Source: Lacipirellula limnantheis (lineage in GTDB: Bacteria; Planctomycetota; Planctomycetia; Pirellulales; Lacipirellulaceae). From it: a stretch of DNA of 64,000 bases. Positions 54,937-63,807 of this stretch are shown in pieces (position 1 is the first letter of the stretch; each line of letters begins with the position of its first letter). The notes beneath the pieces are model-generated. The model was not told the DNA's origin, did no database searches, and saw nothing but the letters and a program-made list of their open reading frames with translations. The position numbers and the translations under genes are program-made. The DNA is taken from positions 3,129,786 through 3,193,785 of the forward strand of contig NZ_CP036339.1 of assembly GCF_007746075.1 (NCBI RefSeq). The letters are read 5' to 3'.

Positions 54937-55266
54937 TCATTCGATAATTGGTTCGTTGTAGAAACAAAAATCAGCGAGCGCCGCCTCTGGGAAGTAGCTC
55001 ATGACTCGAGCGTACTCTGCTTTTGGCAAGTTGCTATTCATGGCTATCTGCGTGAAGCCACGTTCCCCAAATAGGGCGAGAAGTCCCGGCGCCGGCGTGG
55101 CCGGCGCCGCACGGGCTTCAAAGGCTGCTACGGTCTGTGTCCGAAAAAACTCTCGCCGTTGAACAATCCAATGGACGTGGTAGGCCAAAAAAATGGCAGC
55201 CGCCGCGATCGAAACGAGCAGAGCTCGAATCGAGAATCGCAGTCGCAGGTGACGAAACAGCTTCAT
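54937..55266 (-). CDS. small membrane protein with RFSIR box
   Basis: 109 residues from the internal ATG 55266. Starts with HLRLRFSIRALLVSIAAAAIFLAYHVHWIVQRREFF, a membrane helix led by the RFSIR box, here at the N-terminus. The soluble rest (GLLALFGERGFTQIAMNSNL, YFPEAALADFCFYNE) resembles a small cytoplasmic or periplasmic domain seen with such boxes in planctomycetes. It faces the two related genes at 54246 and 54776, with 15 bases to the latter. Confidence 0.6.
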   Translation of the reverse strand: MKLFRHLRLRFSIRALLVSIAAAAIFLAYHVHWIVQRREFFRTQTVAAFEARAAPATPAPGLLALFGERGFTQIAMNSNLPKAEYARVMSYFPEAALADFCFYNEPIIE

Positions 55267-55948
55267 TCGCGACAGTGTTCCAAAGTTCGACCGCACAGAA
55301 TCGCCCATGACGCGCTGCGAGGGGCGGACCTATCCGAAAATCCTTCGCGTGGTTAGCCGACGGGAGTTCGAACTGCACTGCAAATCTTCGAAAGAATCGA
55401 TAGCTGACCGGATTGGCGGAGCAGAATCCGGCGCTCTAGTTGTATTTGGATCGGTTGCCGCCCCCCGCTTTGGAAGAAATCTTCCGTGCATGGCACACCT
55501 TACCAGAACCTATTACAATCGGTGCCCTCGCGCTAAGTAGCGCAGCCTGGTGTTGGAAGTAAACGGCTTATTATCGCTCCCGATATTCTGAAAGTCGATG
55601 AGCGAGTCCCCCTCAACCCGTGGAGTTCCGCGAGGCGTTGAAGGGAGGCCGGCGGAACAAGTACTGGCGCTTATTTCACGCGAGTCTGCCGATCTGGGCC
55701 GATGAGCGACGCGATAACGACGTCAACCGCCCCTTGCCCTCGAAAAGCGAGAATACCTCCGATGTCGCCATCCCGGATGCTTTTTTGATCTGACCGCTCG
55801 CAGGCTCTCGGCGTCATCCCAGGTCCAGTGGATTGCACTTAACAGGCTGACCGGACGCAAGAACTTTATATCCGCCTCTAAACGACACCCAGTCGCCTGG
55901 CGGAACTAGTCACGACCCACGGCTCACAATAAAAGTACAGCTGACCTT
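55267..55948. other. gene-free stretch
   Basis: Nothing supported in 680 bases. A plus frame near 55615-55700 reads EFREALKGGRRNKYWRLF, which may be a trace of an old coding region, but no family could be assigned. Confidence 0.35.
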
Positions 55949-57529
55949 CTACTCGCCTAGTTGGTAGATGCGCGCCGTGCAATTCGGCATTGCATCCCGA
56001 AGGCGCTTCAAACCCTCTTCACTGGCTTGCGGCGCGTTCAGAGAGAGTTTCTTGAGCGACGGTAGTTGGGCTAGGTGCAAGAACCCCTCGTCTGCTGGGC
56101 CGAAAGCCGAAAGATGGAGTTCCTGGAGTCGAGGGGCTCCCCCGCTTAGTCGCCGTAGCGATTCGTTCGTGAGCAGAGTCTTAGGGGTATTGGTTAGCCA
56201 TAAAGATTCCACCTTGGGCATCTTGCCAATGGCCTCCAACAGGTCCGGCGTGTATTGAAGCTCGTGAAGCTCGAGAGAGGTGACTCCCTTTAACTCGCTT
56301 AGAGCATCAGCTAATACCTCTGGCGGGACGTTCGAATACTTAATTCGCAAGTCGAACAGTTGGGGTAGATCTCGTAGCTGCGCGAGCGTTTCGCGGTTCG
56401 CATGGTCGTGGGAGAGGGAAATATAAATGACATGTCCCGACCGAATAATGTAGTCGTGGAAGAAATTAGTCGATGACGCGTCGCTGATCCGCGTGATGGC
56501 GTTCTGCTCAGATAGCGGCAGCTGCGAAAAGGCCGTTTGAAGCTTAGCCCAAGGTTCAATTCCTTCCGGCGTCAACGGCAACACCCGCCGCGTCTGGCCT
56601 GCTTCGCGAATGATGAGTCGATGCGGACCTGCCGCCGCGGGGGAAACTACAAGGAATACCTCGCCTAGTTCCGAAGGAGCGGCAAACGCTAGTCTGAACA
56701 GTCGGCGTCCTTGATTTAGCGGGTCGGCTAGTTCAACCGGCTCCATCGTCAGCGGCTTGTGGGGAAACGCCATGGCCGTCGCATAATGCATGATGCTACA
56801 CTTCCGCCATTCAACCCCGGTGTGGTTTTCATTATGCATCAGCGTCCCATTGCCGCCCAGCTGACCCTTTAGGAAGACTCGTGGATTTTGCGGACTATAC
56901 ATCACAATGTCGTCGCGTAGCTTTTGCTGCGAAACTTCAATCTTTTGAGAAGCTCGGTCATTTCGAAGCAGCGCAATTTCGCTTAATGAGATCGATCCGG
57001 CGATGCCAGGCTCTGAACGTCGCATTTTCCCAATGAGCAATTGACCCGACTGTGGGTCGTCATGCTTCAACAGCAACAGAGCTTTCTGAGGCGATTGCAG
57101 TTTGGGGGATGAGATTTCAAATAATGAAATCTCATGGTTCTCGCTGCTGTGGCGAATCAATGCGACGGTAATTGCACGGGGAGGTCGCACTTCGGTCAAT
57201 TCAACGTCCCCGAATTCATTAAACGTTAGCGGGCTGGAGTTGAGCGAGAGTTGGGCGCTGCCATCTTCTCCAGCTCGCGCCTCTCCTTTGATCTTGAAGG
57301 AGGTGATCTTCTCTCCGCTCGGATCTCCGGGGAACGTCATGGGAGTTGCCAACGGGTAGCTGCGAAGCTCGATTTTCTCGATGCCCTCGCCCCCAGGCGG
57401 TGGGTTCGATTCCTGCTCCATCGCTTGCGTTAGTGCATGCTCGGCGCCAATGAACAAGAACGCTGCGGCAATCGTTGTTGCGAGCGTTCTGCGACCACGA
57501 CTTATGGACTTCCAGATCCTTGCCTTCAT
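55949..57529 (-). CDS. secreted protein with C-terminal leucine-rich repeats
   Basis: 526 residues; GGAGG five bases before ATG 57529 decides the start. Signal peptide RTLATTIAAAFLFIGAEHAL. A large N-terminal region of mixed beta structure (residues 40-360) is unassigned. From about 380, LRR units appear: LAQLRDLPQLFDLRIKYSN, LKGVTSLELHELQYTPDLLEAI, MPKVESLWLTN, APRLQELHLSAFGPADEGFLHLAQ, LPSLKKLSLNAPQASEEGL. Such planctomycete LRR proteins are thought to bind partners, with no known target here. A strong hairpin precedes the gene in its leader. Confidence 0.7.
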   Translation of the reverse strand: MKARIWKSISRGRRTLATTIAAAFLFIGAEHALTQAMEQESNPPPGGEGIEKIELRSYPLATPMTFPGDPSGEKITSFKIKGEARAGEDGSAQLSLNSSPLTFNEFGDVELTEVRPPRAITVALIRHSSENHEISLFEISSPKLQSPQKALLLLKHDDPQSGQLLIGKMRRSEPGIAGSISLSEIALLRNDRASQKIEVSQQKLRDDIVMYSPQNPRVFLKGQLGGNGTLMHNENHTGVEWRKCSIMHYATAMAFPHKPLTMEPVELADPLNQGRRLFRLAFAAPSELGEVFLVVSPAAAGPHRLIIREAGQTRRVLPLTPEGIEPWAKLQTAFSQLPLSEQNAITRISDASSTNFFHDYIIRSGHVIYISLSHDHANRETLAQLRDLPQLFDLRIKYSNVPPEVLADALSELKGVTSLELHELQYTPDLLEAIGKMPKVESLWLTNTPKTLLTNESLRRLSGGAPRLQELHLSAFGPADEGFLHLAQLPSLKKLSLNAPQASEEGLKRLRDAMPNCTARIYQLGE

Positions 57530-57565
57530 CCGATCCTCCAAGGTCGAGTGATACGAGCTCGAGTT

Positions 57566-57591
57566 AGGTGGCTGCCTTCCGGCAGCCACCT
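57566..57591 (-). other. GNRA-capped hairpin in the leader of the LRR gene
   Basis: Perfect 11-bp stem with a 4-base loop, 37-62 bases upstream of ATG 57529. In the minus-strand RNA the loop is GGAA, a GNRA tetraloop, and short outer arms (CGAGCT, AGCTCG) may add to the stem. It could be a leader structure for the LRR gene or the terminator of an upstream transcript; no U-run follows. Confidence 0.55.
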
Positions 57592-57887
57592 CCAGCTCGC
57601 CTGAATACATTTGCTGCTCAAATCGCACGCAAAAAGCATTCTTCACCTCAGGATAACTCCGATGCAGAACGGAGCAATCGCACTGTAAGCGTTTCGGGAA
57701 ATGCACTTCGCGAGTCGACGCGAACATCTGTACAGATATGCCAACCAGCTTTCAGCAGTGCCACAAAACGGTGGTATTTTGGGAGTGCCGCAATACGGAT
57801 GAGTGCTTGAGAGTGAGCGTACAAGCACCTGGCACGCAAACCGTCGGGGGTGAGCGGTCGAAGATTGTTCAAACTAAAAGGCGCCCT

Positions 57888-58082
57888 TCAAATGAGGAGG
57901 CTGAAGAAGGCCAGCAATGAGGCCCCGACGACGATCACGACGCGCGATACTGCATGTCGGGGGCTTAAATTGTAAGCAATCATCGCGGATGCAAGAATCG
58001 AGGCGGCGACGATGAACTCGATCAAGAGGACGCGAGCGGCCGCGTGTTGTCGGGTTCGCACGACCAAGAAGGCGGCCAACAC
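57888..58082 (-). CDS. possible small two-helix membrane protein
   Basis: 64 residues if started at GTG 58082. Two hydrophobic helices (VLLIEFIVAASILASAMIAY and VVIVVGASLLAFFSLL) are linked by SPRHAVSR. The same frame stays open upstream for about 180 bases with no start codon (for example DRNFWRGVLGGIAV), so this may be the end of a longer gene that lost its start. No family recognised. Confidence 0.3.
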   Translation of the reverse strand: MLAAFLVVRTRQHAAARVLLIEFIVAASILASAMIAYNLSPRHAVSRVVIVVGASLLAFFSLLI

Positions 58083-58614
58083 GGCAATTCCCCCGAGTAC
58101 GCCTCTCCAGAAGTTCCGGTCGCACAGCTGGAGAAGGGCGAAATGATTGCGGTTAGGTCGTGGTCCGAAGCAACGCAGCTTTAGCGTCCACGGCGACCAT
58201 TCACTCGCGCTGCTCGAGGGACTCTTTAGACGAGACGTCGCTGTTCCTCTATCACCATCAGTTCGGGTTCTTCTCCTTCTTCCGGCAGGCTAGGTCCGAC
58301 CCCAGCCAGCCACTTCGCGAGCCACCGCCGAGAATTGTTCGACGGGTGGCCTGCAGTCCAGTGCGCAGTCCTTGGGGTGCTGGAACCGCACTGAGATCGT
58401 CGCACAAGCGATATGATACGAACCGGCGAATGGATTCGTACCAGCAACCTTCGGCTTCGGAGAACGCCTTGGCCGGACAAGAAGTCGGCTCATTTCTGAG
58501 AAGTGGAGGATGTGGTAACATTCACAAACCGGAATTTTCCGTGTTGCGCTCGTTGAGTAACGTGATCGCTGAGTTATGACTGCCGGCGCAAGAATCCCCC
58601 CGAGGAAGCACGTC
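58083..58614. other. gene-free stretch
   Basis: No intact gene in 530 bases. It contains the open but start-less upstream extension of the small membrane frame and, at its right end, the GAGGAAG ribosome site of the HAF protein gene (58601-58607). Confidence 0.35.
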
Positions 58615-59841
58615 ATGCAACTCGCAGAAGGCAGATTGACAGCATTTGGGGTTTTGTGCCTGATAGTCGCCGCAAATAGCAGCACGGTCGCAGCCACCGT
58701 TGAGTATCTATCGCCTCCAGGGCAGCCATTTCTTCCGTTATCATTGTCTCCGGATGGATCGAGTGCTCACTTGATCCTTAACGACGGCAGCTCTGACGAC
58801 TACTTTTGGTCGGAAGGGCATGGACTAAAAGCGATCCCAATTCCCACTGACCCAAGATACGCGTCAATCGGAGTTAGAGATGTCTCGGCTGATGGTAGCA
58901 GTTTCGTTGGGCGGGCCCGAAGCGGATCTACCTTTGTTGCTTTGCGTTGGACCACAGGCGGTGAAATCAGCGAACTCGCAGGGCTGCGCGGAGGTAAAAC
59001 GGACTCGATTTTGCCCCGAGCCATCTCTGCTAATGGGGCTGTCATCGTGGGCGATAGTGACTACACCAACAATGACCGTGAAGCAGTGACGTGGTCGAAT
59101 AGCGACGGCTCACTGACGCGATTGGGACATCTAGGCATTTCGCCTCTATACCGCGAGATTAGCGGTCCGCGTGCGGTATCTAGCGACGGATCAGTGATCG
59201 TTGGTTACAGCAGTCGGTCGGACGGATGGACAAGAGCGTTCCGTTGGTCTAGTGGCAAAGGCATGGCCGAAATGCCGCCGTCAGAACTTACCACGCACTT
59301 TAGCGATGCAAGCGGAGTGTCGCCAAATGGGCGTTATGCAGTGGGATATGGGTCAACGCTCCAAAACGTGCCCCAGGCGGTCATTTGGGATATGACGGCG
59401 GAAACTGTATTGGGCCTTGGAATGTTGCCATCGTCGTCATTTTCGGTGCCGTCTCATTTAGTCGCCTATCCAGAGGGATCACGCGCCTTCGCTGCATCCG
59501 ACGATGGTCAAATTGCTGTCGGAGTTTCCGCGGTCTTTGCGCGCATCAACTCGTTTGGAGATGGGAAATCCTACGAGAGGACGTTCATATGGACGCCGTC
59601 ATCGGGCATTAAAACTCCGATGGAGTTTTTGGTCGACTACCTTGGACTCAACCTTCATGGTGCAACGATATCTGAAGTATACGATCTCTCTGCCGACGGC
59701 AAAACGTTGCTCGCTAGCGGCCTCAACGCTGGAGGAATGGCGACGGCTATGCTAGTTCACCTGCCCATTCCGGAACCATCAAGCATTGCTTTGGCCTGCT
59801 TCGGATTGGTCCCCCTCGCCGCCATCCGTCGCCGCAGGTAA
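58615..59841 (+). CDS. HAF-repeat PEP-CTERM protein
   Basis: 408 residues from ATG 58615, chosen over ATG 58576 for its GAGGAAG site. Signal peptide LTAFGVLCLIVAANSSTVAA. HAF-type repeats run through the mature protein: DVSADGSSFVGRA, AISANGAVIVGDS, AVSSDGSVIVGYS, GVSPNGRYAVGYG, AASDDGQIAVGVS, DLSADGKTLLASG. The tail IPEPSSIALACFGLVPLAAIRRRR is a sorting signal. Same architecture as the protein at 36048, so they are paralogues. Probably a surface-attached beta-propeller, with unknown ligand. Confidence 0.86.
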   Translation: MQLAEGRLTAFGVLCLIVAANSSTVAATVEYLSPPGQPFLPLSLSPDGSSAHLILNDGSSDDYFWSEGHGLKAIPIPTDPRYASIGVRDVSADGSSFVGRARSGSTFVALRWTTGGEISELAGLRGGKTDSILPRAISANGAVIVGDSDYTNNDREAVTWSNSDGSLTRLGHLGISPLYREISGPRAVSSDGSVIVGYSSRSDGWTRAFRWSSGKGMAEMPPSELTTHFSDASGVSPNGRYAVGYGSTLQNVPQAVIWDMTAETVLGLGMLPSSSFSVPSHLVAYPEGSRAFAASDDGQIAVGVSAVFARINSFGDGKSYERTFIWTPSSGIKTPMEFLVDYLGLNLHGATISEVYDLSADGKTLLASGLNAGGMATAMLVHLPIPEPSSIALACFGLVPLAAIRRRR

Positions 59842-60334
59842 GCACGTCCCCTGCTCGCGACGGGGTGTGGTACGCAATTGCGTACATTCTCGGCCGCAAA
59901 ACGAACAATCGTGTATTGCATACTGTGTTGCGCATACTGACTTGCGAACTAGCTGTGAATTGACCTATGTGCGTGCTGCATTTGCTCCCGTGGGCCGGCG
60001 CGGAGGTTAGCTTACGCATCGGCCGGCGTCGAGGCGTCCCCGCCTCCGGCCCCGCCACATCGGCGTCGCGGACAGAGGCACAACGAGCCGACGATGAATC
60101 TGCAACTGCGACCGAGGTTCTCCCTGCAACACCGGCTTGTCGCGACCAGCCGACTGTTCGAAGAGCTGCTCGATCTCACTCACGCGAATTCAACGGGGAC
60201 AGCAGCTTCTGGTCCTGAGCGTCGTTGACCTGCGAGAAAAGTTTGCAGGCAGCCGCCGAGAAAGTCCGCCGATTGATCAGTGTGCGCGAATGGGCGCAAA
60301 CCTTCGTCGAGGGCGGTCGAAGGTGTAATTGGAC
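59842..60334. other. gene-free stretch
   Basis: No supported gene, RNA or clear hairpin in about 490 bases. Confidence 0.35.
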
Positions 60335-60700
60335 TCAAGCGAGCATTTCAGACGCGGCGCATTTCTGTGCAAGCCAAGGACGCATTGCCCGCACGGTCGG
60401 CGTGATGGCTCGCCCAGTTCTCCCGACGTAGTGCGCCCTTACGTGGATCGTTCCGTCGTCAGTAATTCGTCGACAGTCGACACGGTACTGGTGCAATTCG
60501 ATGGCTGCTCCGAATGGCGCGGCGATCGGCAAGTCCGCAGGGTAAAAAATGTCAAAGCTGGACCCCGCTCGTCCGTGCCGGGTTGAGCGGAACACGTACC
60601 GCGGCAGATTTAGCCAGGCGTCGACCGCCGGCGGCTCATCCCGGTCAGCGATCACGGTTCGGTCGAGCGGTCCGCCGTCGAATGCGAGTTGGAAGCTCAT
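60335..60700 (-). CDS. small hypothetical protein
   Basis: 121 residues from ATG 60700. The start MSFQLAFDGGPLDRTVIAD and the middle YRVDCRRITDDGTIHVRAHYVG have the alternating pattern of a small beta-barrel and look like a genuine folded protein. The last 20 residues are basic. I do not recognise a family. It is followed downstream by no other gene on its strand, and small zinc-ribbon and coiled-coil genes lie upstream in the same direction. Confidence 0.45.
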   Translation of the reverse strand: MSFQLAFDGGPLDRTVIADRDEPPAVDAWLNLPRYVFRSTRHGRAGSSFDIFYPADLPIAAPFGAAIELHQYRVDCRRITDDGTIHVRAHYVGRTGRAITPTVRAMRPWLAQKCAASEMLA

Positions 60701-60810
60701 GGTCGTTTTGAAATCAATTTCGACAGGCTATGTTGCGGAGCTGACCGGCTCGGTGCCGCCTTGTCCCTCACTCTCCTCGGCGATTCACGGGAATGACTTC
60801 CCGCACGAGA

Positions 60811-61029
60811 TTACCACTCGCTACCGTCTAGTTCCAGAATCGCGTCATCCAGCCTGCTCAACTTCGAGCGAAACTGCAGCAGTTCCTTCGCTAATTCCAC
60901 AACTCTCGCCTGCTCCACAATCTTGTTCTGAGCTTCAGCGAGCTGCCGCCGTAAGCATTGGACTTCAGACCGCAATTGCTCGTCGTTTGATCGATGGTCT
61001 GGATTCATCACGCTCAAAGAGATAGGCAT
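60811..61029 (-). CDS. small coiled-coil protein
   Basis: 72 residues from the internal ATG 61029, which follows GGAG by six bases. After a short polar start, the chain forms a long helix with heptad pattern (LRSEVQCLRRQLAEAQNKIV and VVELAKELLQFRSKLSRLDD). Acidic end. Probably oligomerises. Belongs to a run of four small minus-strand genes (60335-61722). Confidence 0.48.
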   Translation of the reverse strand: MPISLSVMNPDHRSNDEQLRSEVQCLRRQLAEAQNKIVEQARVVELAKELLQFRSKLSRLDDAILELDGSEW

Positions 61030-61145
61030 TGCCGCTCCAAGTTCGGGGATCTCGCGGTGGTCCAATCGAGATGGCAGCCACTCTGCATTTCGCATGCCCT
61101 TTCATCGTTGACTGCCTGATGACAAATCAGAGGCTCGGGGCCAAG

Positions 61146-61358
61146 CTACCACGGCACTCTGCGCACAATCACGCTGCCCTCGTCAACTTGTGGCGTGAAC
61201 TCATTCCAGTTGCCGTCCAAATCTAGCGACATTCGCCTCTCTGTTTTGGGACAGGTGTACTCGAGACGATATTGCGTCACTGACGTCAATTCCTCTGGAA
61301 GATAAAACTCGTGCTGGCTGTGGCATGCCTTGCAGAAATGCTCAATTGTCGCTGCCAT
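61146..61358 (-). CDS. small zinc-ribbon-like protein
   Basis: 70 residues. GGAGGAG before ATG 61358 gives a strong start. HFCKACHSQHEFYLPEEL provides a CxxC with nearby His, and YTCPKTERRMSLDLDG a further Cys, giving an incomplete zinc ribbon. The C-terminal part is short beta strands (GSVIVRRVPW). Function unknown. Confidence 0.5.
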   Translation of the reverse strand: MAATIEHFCKACHSQHEFYLPEELTSVTQYRLEYTCPKTERRMSLDLDGNWNEFTPQVDEGSVIVRRVPW

Positions 61359-61503
61359 TGCGAACTCCTCCCGGCTTTCGTCCATGTGGGTACGCAGGGG
61401 CTAATCTACCAAGCGCCAGAGCGCTGGAGGGGATCTAGTGCACAGACGCGGCGGTCCATCCGCGACCAAATGCGTCACGTTCGCTGTCCAACGTGGCCGT
61501 GAT

Positions 61504-61722
61504 TCATCCACCATCCGCCATCACATGTGCTAGCAAGTGATGGTCGGCAAATAGCCTGTCTCGGCCTCGATTGAAGGCATGGGATTCTGAATCGCACCAG
61601 CCTTGCACGTCCGACGTCACCCCACAAATAGGGCATTCCCAGCGGACTTGATAGCATCCGTCGCATTCGGTGACAGAGAGTCTGTAGGCGATGCCGTCTT
61701 GTTCGTAAGTGGCAGATTCCAA
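61504..61722 (-). CDS. small zinc-finger-like protein, possibly 5'-truncated
   Basis: 72 residues from a TTG codon. Cys pairs in ECDGCYQVRWECPICG suggest a metal-binding knuckle, followed by a helix (ESHAFNRGRDRLFADHHLLAHVMA). The start is unconvincing and lies where the IS701-type transposase remnant begins on the other strand, so the insertion may have cut off its first residues. Confidence 0.4.
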   Translation of the reverse strand: MESATYEQDGIAYRLSVTECDGCYQVRWECPICGVTSDVQGWCDSESHAFNRGRDRLFADHHLLAHVMADGG

Positions 61723-62223
61723 TTCCTGGCCCCAGGGTGTACCGGATTGGCAGCATCAATTGTGCCATCCCTTCAAGTGGAAGATCGCTTTGGAACTTTG
61801 CGATCGGGCCGCGGCCCGCGGCGTGACGTCCGACTGGCTGACGTTCGACGACGGCCATGGCGGAAAACCGCTGTGTTTGCAGGGCTTGGACGGTCGAAAG
61901 CAACGCTTCATCGCCGAGGTCCCGACGACGTTTTCGTTTTGGACATGAGCGGCCGCGCGTGACGGAGCGACCCTTTCGCCGCGGCGGTCGCGACCGGCGC
62001 CGCAAGGTTCCGCGGCTGGTCGCCGCAGCGAGCGCTCCGCAGTGCGTGCAACACGTCGCCTAGAACTGGTCCGAGTTGCGCGACCGAGCGTGGACCCGGT
62101 ACTACGTGAAGGACGGCGTTAAGGGGGCGCTCGTGTGGGAGGCGAAGCACGCCTGCATCGTCATGAAGAACGACGACGGCTTGCCGGGGATCGATCTCCA
62201 CCTGCTCGTCGCCCACAATGCAG
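61709..62223 (+). pseudogene. IS701-type (DDE_5) transposase fragment
   Basis: Pieces on the plus strand: FKWKIALELCDRAAARGVTSDWLTFDDGHGGKP, FIAEVPTTFSFW, a stop, then LRDRAWTRYYVKDGVKGALVWEAKHACI and GLPGIDLHLLVAHNA. They match, in order, the central DDE and following regions of IS701 transposases. Both ends and the start are missing and frames change, so it is a fragment. It ends abruptly at an IS5-type fragment in the opposite direction. Confidence 0.7.
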
Positions 62224-62479
62224 AGCGTCATGAACGCGCTGCCACGTGCCGTCAATCCGCCACTGCCGAAACACGCCGTACACCGTACTGGCATTTCGGA
62301 AACTTCTTGGGCAACATCCGCCATTGGCAACCCGTCCGCACGACGTACAAGATCCCGTTGACGATCAGTCGCCTGTGAATCGGCCGACGCCCGAAACGCT
62401 TGCGGGGAGGCAGCAACTGCCGGATCAACTGCCATTGGCGATTCGTCACGTCGCTGGGATGCTCGAACTCCGTTTTCAT
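62224..62479 (-). pseudogene. IS5-type transposase N-terminal fragment
   Basis: From ATG 62479: MKTEFEHPSDVTNRQW, LIRQLLPPRKRFGRRP, HRRLIVNGILYVVRTGCQWRMLPK, then FRQWRIDGTWQRVHDAL after a one-frame shift. This is the DUF4096 N-terminal region of IS5-family transposases. The frame shifts around 62290 and the catalytic part is absent because it meets the IS701-type fragment. Not functional. Confidence 0.75.
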
Positions 62480-62568
62480 GCGACGGCTCCTGCCTTCGGC
62501 TGGCGCCAAAGGCGGGGGCCGTAGCTGTTTTCAGTCAATCACGCAATTTCAAAACACGTTCTAAGACA

Positions 62569-62688
62569 ATGGAGTCTGGAGACGAGCAAGAGTCCTGCGT
62601 AGTCCGGCAAATCAACGTGAACGGCGAGTACCAACCTGGGCAAATGGAGGCGATCATCAGTGAATGGCTGGAGTCAGTCGATCCTTGA
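62569..62688 (+). CDS. possible 39-aa acidic protein
   Basis: Short frame from ATG 62569 to TGA 62686-62688, reading as an acidic start, VVRQINVNGEYQPGQ and MEAIISEWLESVDP. The composition and the amphipathic last helix look protein-like. No ribosome site is obvious. It lies between IS remnants and the FGE-like gene. Confidence 0.3.
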   Translation: MESGDEQESCVVRQINVNGEYQPGQMEAIISEWLESVDP

Positions 62689-62800
62689 AACCAGTCTATG
62701 ACCCAACAGACCGACGGCGACTGCCTGCATGTTGGCGGCGCCCCTCGTCACCTTGTTCCTGAGGCCAAGTTACAGTTTCGAAATCGCGTGGCAGGCCGTC

Positions 62801-63793
62801 TCAAACTATAAAGGGCAAAAGGGAGTGAGGATCACGGGTTCGCATTCGTCTCCGCTGCATGAGTCCTACCATACCGAACACCTGTAACAGTCCCGCACTT
62901 GGCTCAGGGATGCTGGCGACGCGGAACCCAAGGAAGACGAACTCGCTCGACAGGTCGGAACTGCCGCCGCGGCGCAACGAAAGCAAGAGGTCGGAGACTC
63001 CGTCCCAGTTGCCGCCGCGAACGCCGTGACCAGACGAACTAGTGTTGTTCACTAGATCGAACTCCGTCTCCTCCCATTCCTCCACATTGCCGCCCTGGCC
63101 CATCGTGCCGTAAGGGCTCAAGCCACCAGCGAGCGTGATGTCCGCAGGGCCTTGGGCGAAATCCTGACGGTACACCGCTGTGCCTGAAGCTGTGCCGTTG
63201 GCCACTGTCGCGGGGGCGCTGTTGCTTCCTGTTGGGTAGTCGTAATAGACGCCACCGCTCGGATCGAAGTAGGCCGCTTTGTACCACTCGTCGACGCTGG
63301 GCAGAAAGTAGTGCGCCTGGCTGTTGCGGAACAGGTTGTTGGGGTTGTAACCCGGGTCGCCTGATTGCCACAGTTCAAAAGTGCTGCCATTGAACTTGTA
63401 AGCCGGCGAAGCGCCTTTCTGGTCATTGAGCCAGTTGACGAATATCGCCGCCTCGAACCAGGTGACGCCGCTGGCCGGCATGTCATCTCGCGGCCCCCCG
63501 TTGACGAAGCTTATCGAATCCATCGTGATCCCCAGGCCCCCTTCAGCGTTGGCCTTGGCGATCATCTCGCGGCTGATCTCGTACTTCCCCATGCGATAGG
63601 CGTATTCGACCTTGCCGACCGGGTTAGGGCTGCCCGTAGCGTCGTCCGGGTTGTTGAGATTGCCGATCGGGACGAACTCAATGCTAAAAGCGTTCACGCC
63701 AATGCCGAAGGAGTCGGCCTGCGCGGCGGGGGCCCCCATGAGGAAAGCACAGAGCGTCAGCGTCAAGAGAATGAATGGTACTGAGGATTTCAT
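62801..63793 (-). CDS. FGE-sulfatase-fold PEP-CTERM protein
   Basis: 330 residues from ATG 63793 with AGGAGAG upstream; the longer frame to 63850 is excluded. Signal peptide SVPFILLTLTLCAFLMGAPAAQA. The domain has formylglycine-generating-enzyme-fold motifs: YAYRMGKYEISREMIAKA, MPASGVTWFEAAIFVNWLN, YFLPSVDEWYKAAYFD, MGQGGNVEEWEET, GVRGGNWDGVSDLLLSLRRGG, EFVFLGFRVAS. True FGE enzymes need a catalytic Cys pair near the Arg-Gly-Gly region. This protein has no Cys at all in its mature part, so it is probably structural or binding. Tail IPEPSAGLLQVFGMVGLMQRRR plus an unusual 14-residue extension. Confidence 0.83.
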   Translation of the reverse strand: MKSSVPFILLTLTLCAFLMGAPAAQADSFGIGVNAFSIEFVPIGNLNNPDDATGSPNPVGKVEYAYRMGKYEISREMIAKANAEGGLGITMDSISFVNGGPRDDMPASGVTWFEAAIFVNWLNDQKGASPAYKFNGSTFELWQSGDPGYNPNNLFRNSQAHYFLPSVDEWYKAAYFDPSGGVYYDYPTGSNSAPATVANGTASGTAVYRQDFAQGPADITLAGGLSPYGTMGQGGNVEEWEETEFDLVNNTSSSGHGVRGGNWDGVSDLLLSLRRGGSSDLSSEFVFLGFRVASIPEPSAGLLQVFGMVGLMQRRRMRTRDPHSLLPFIV

Positions 63794-63807
63794 CAGTCTC
63801 TCCTTTC

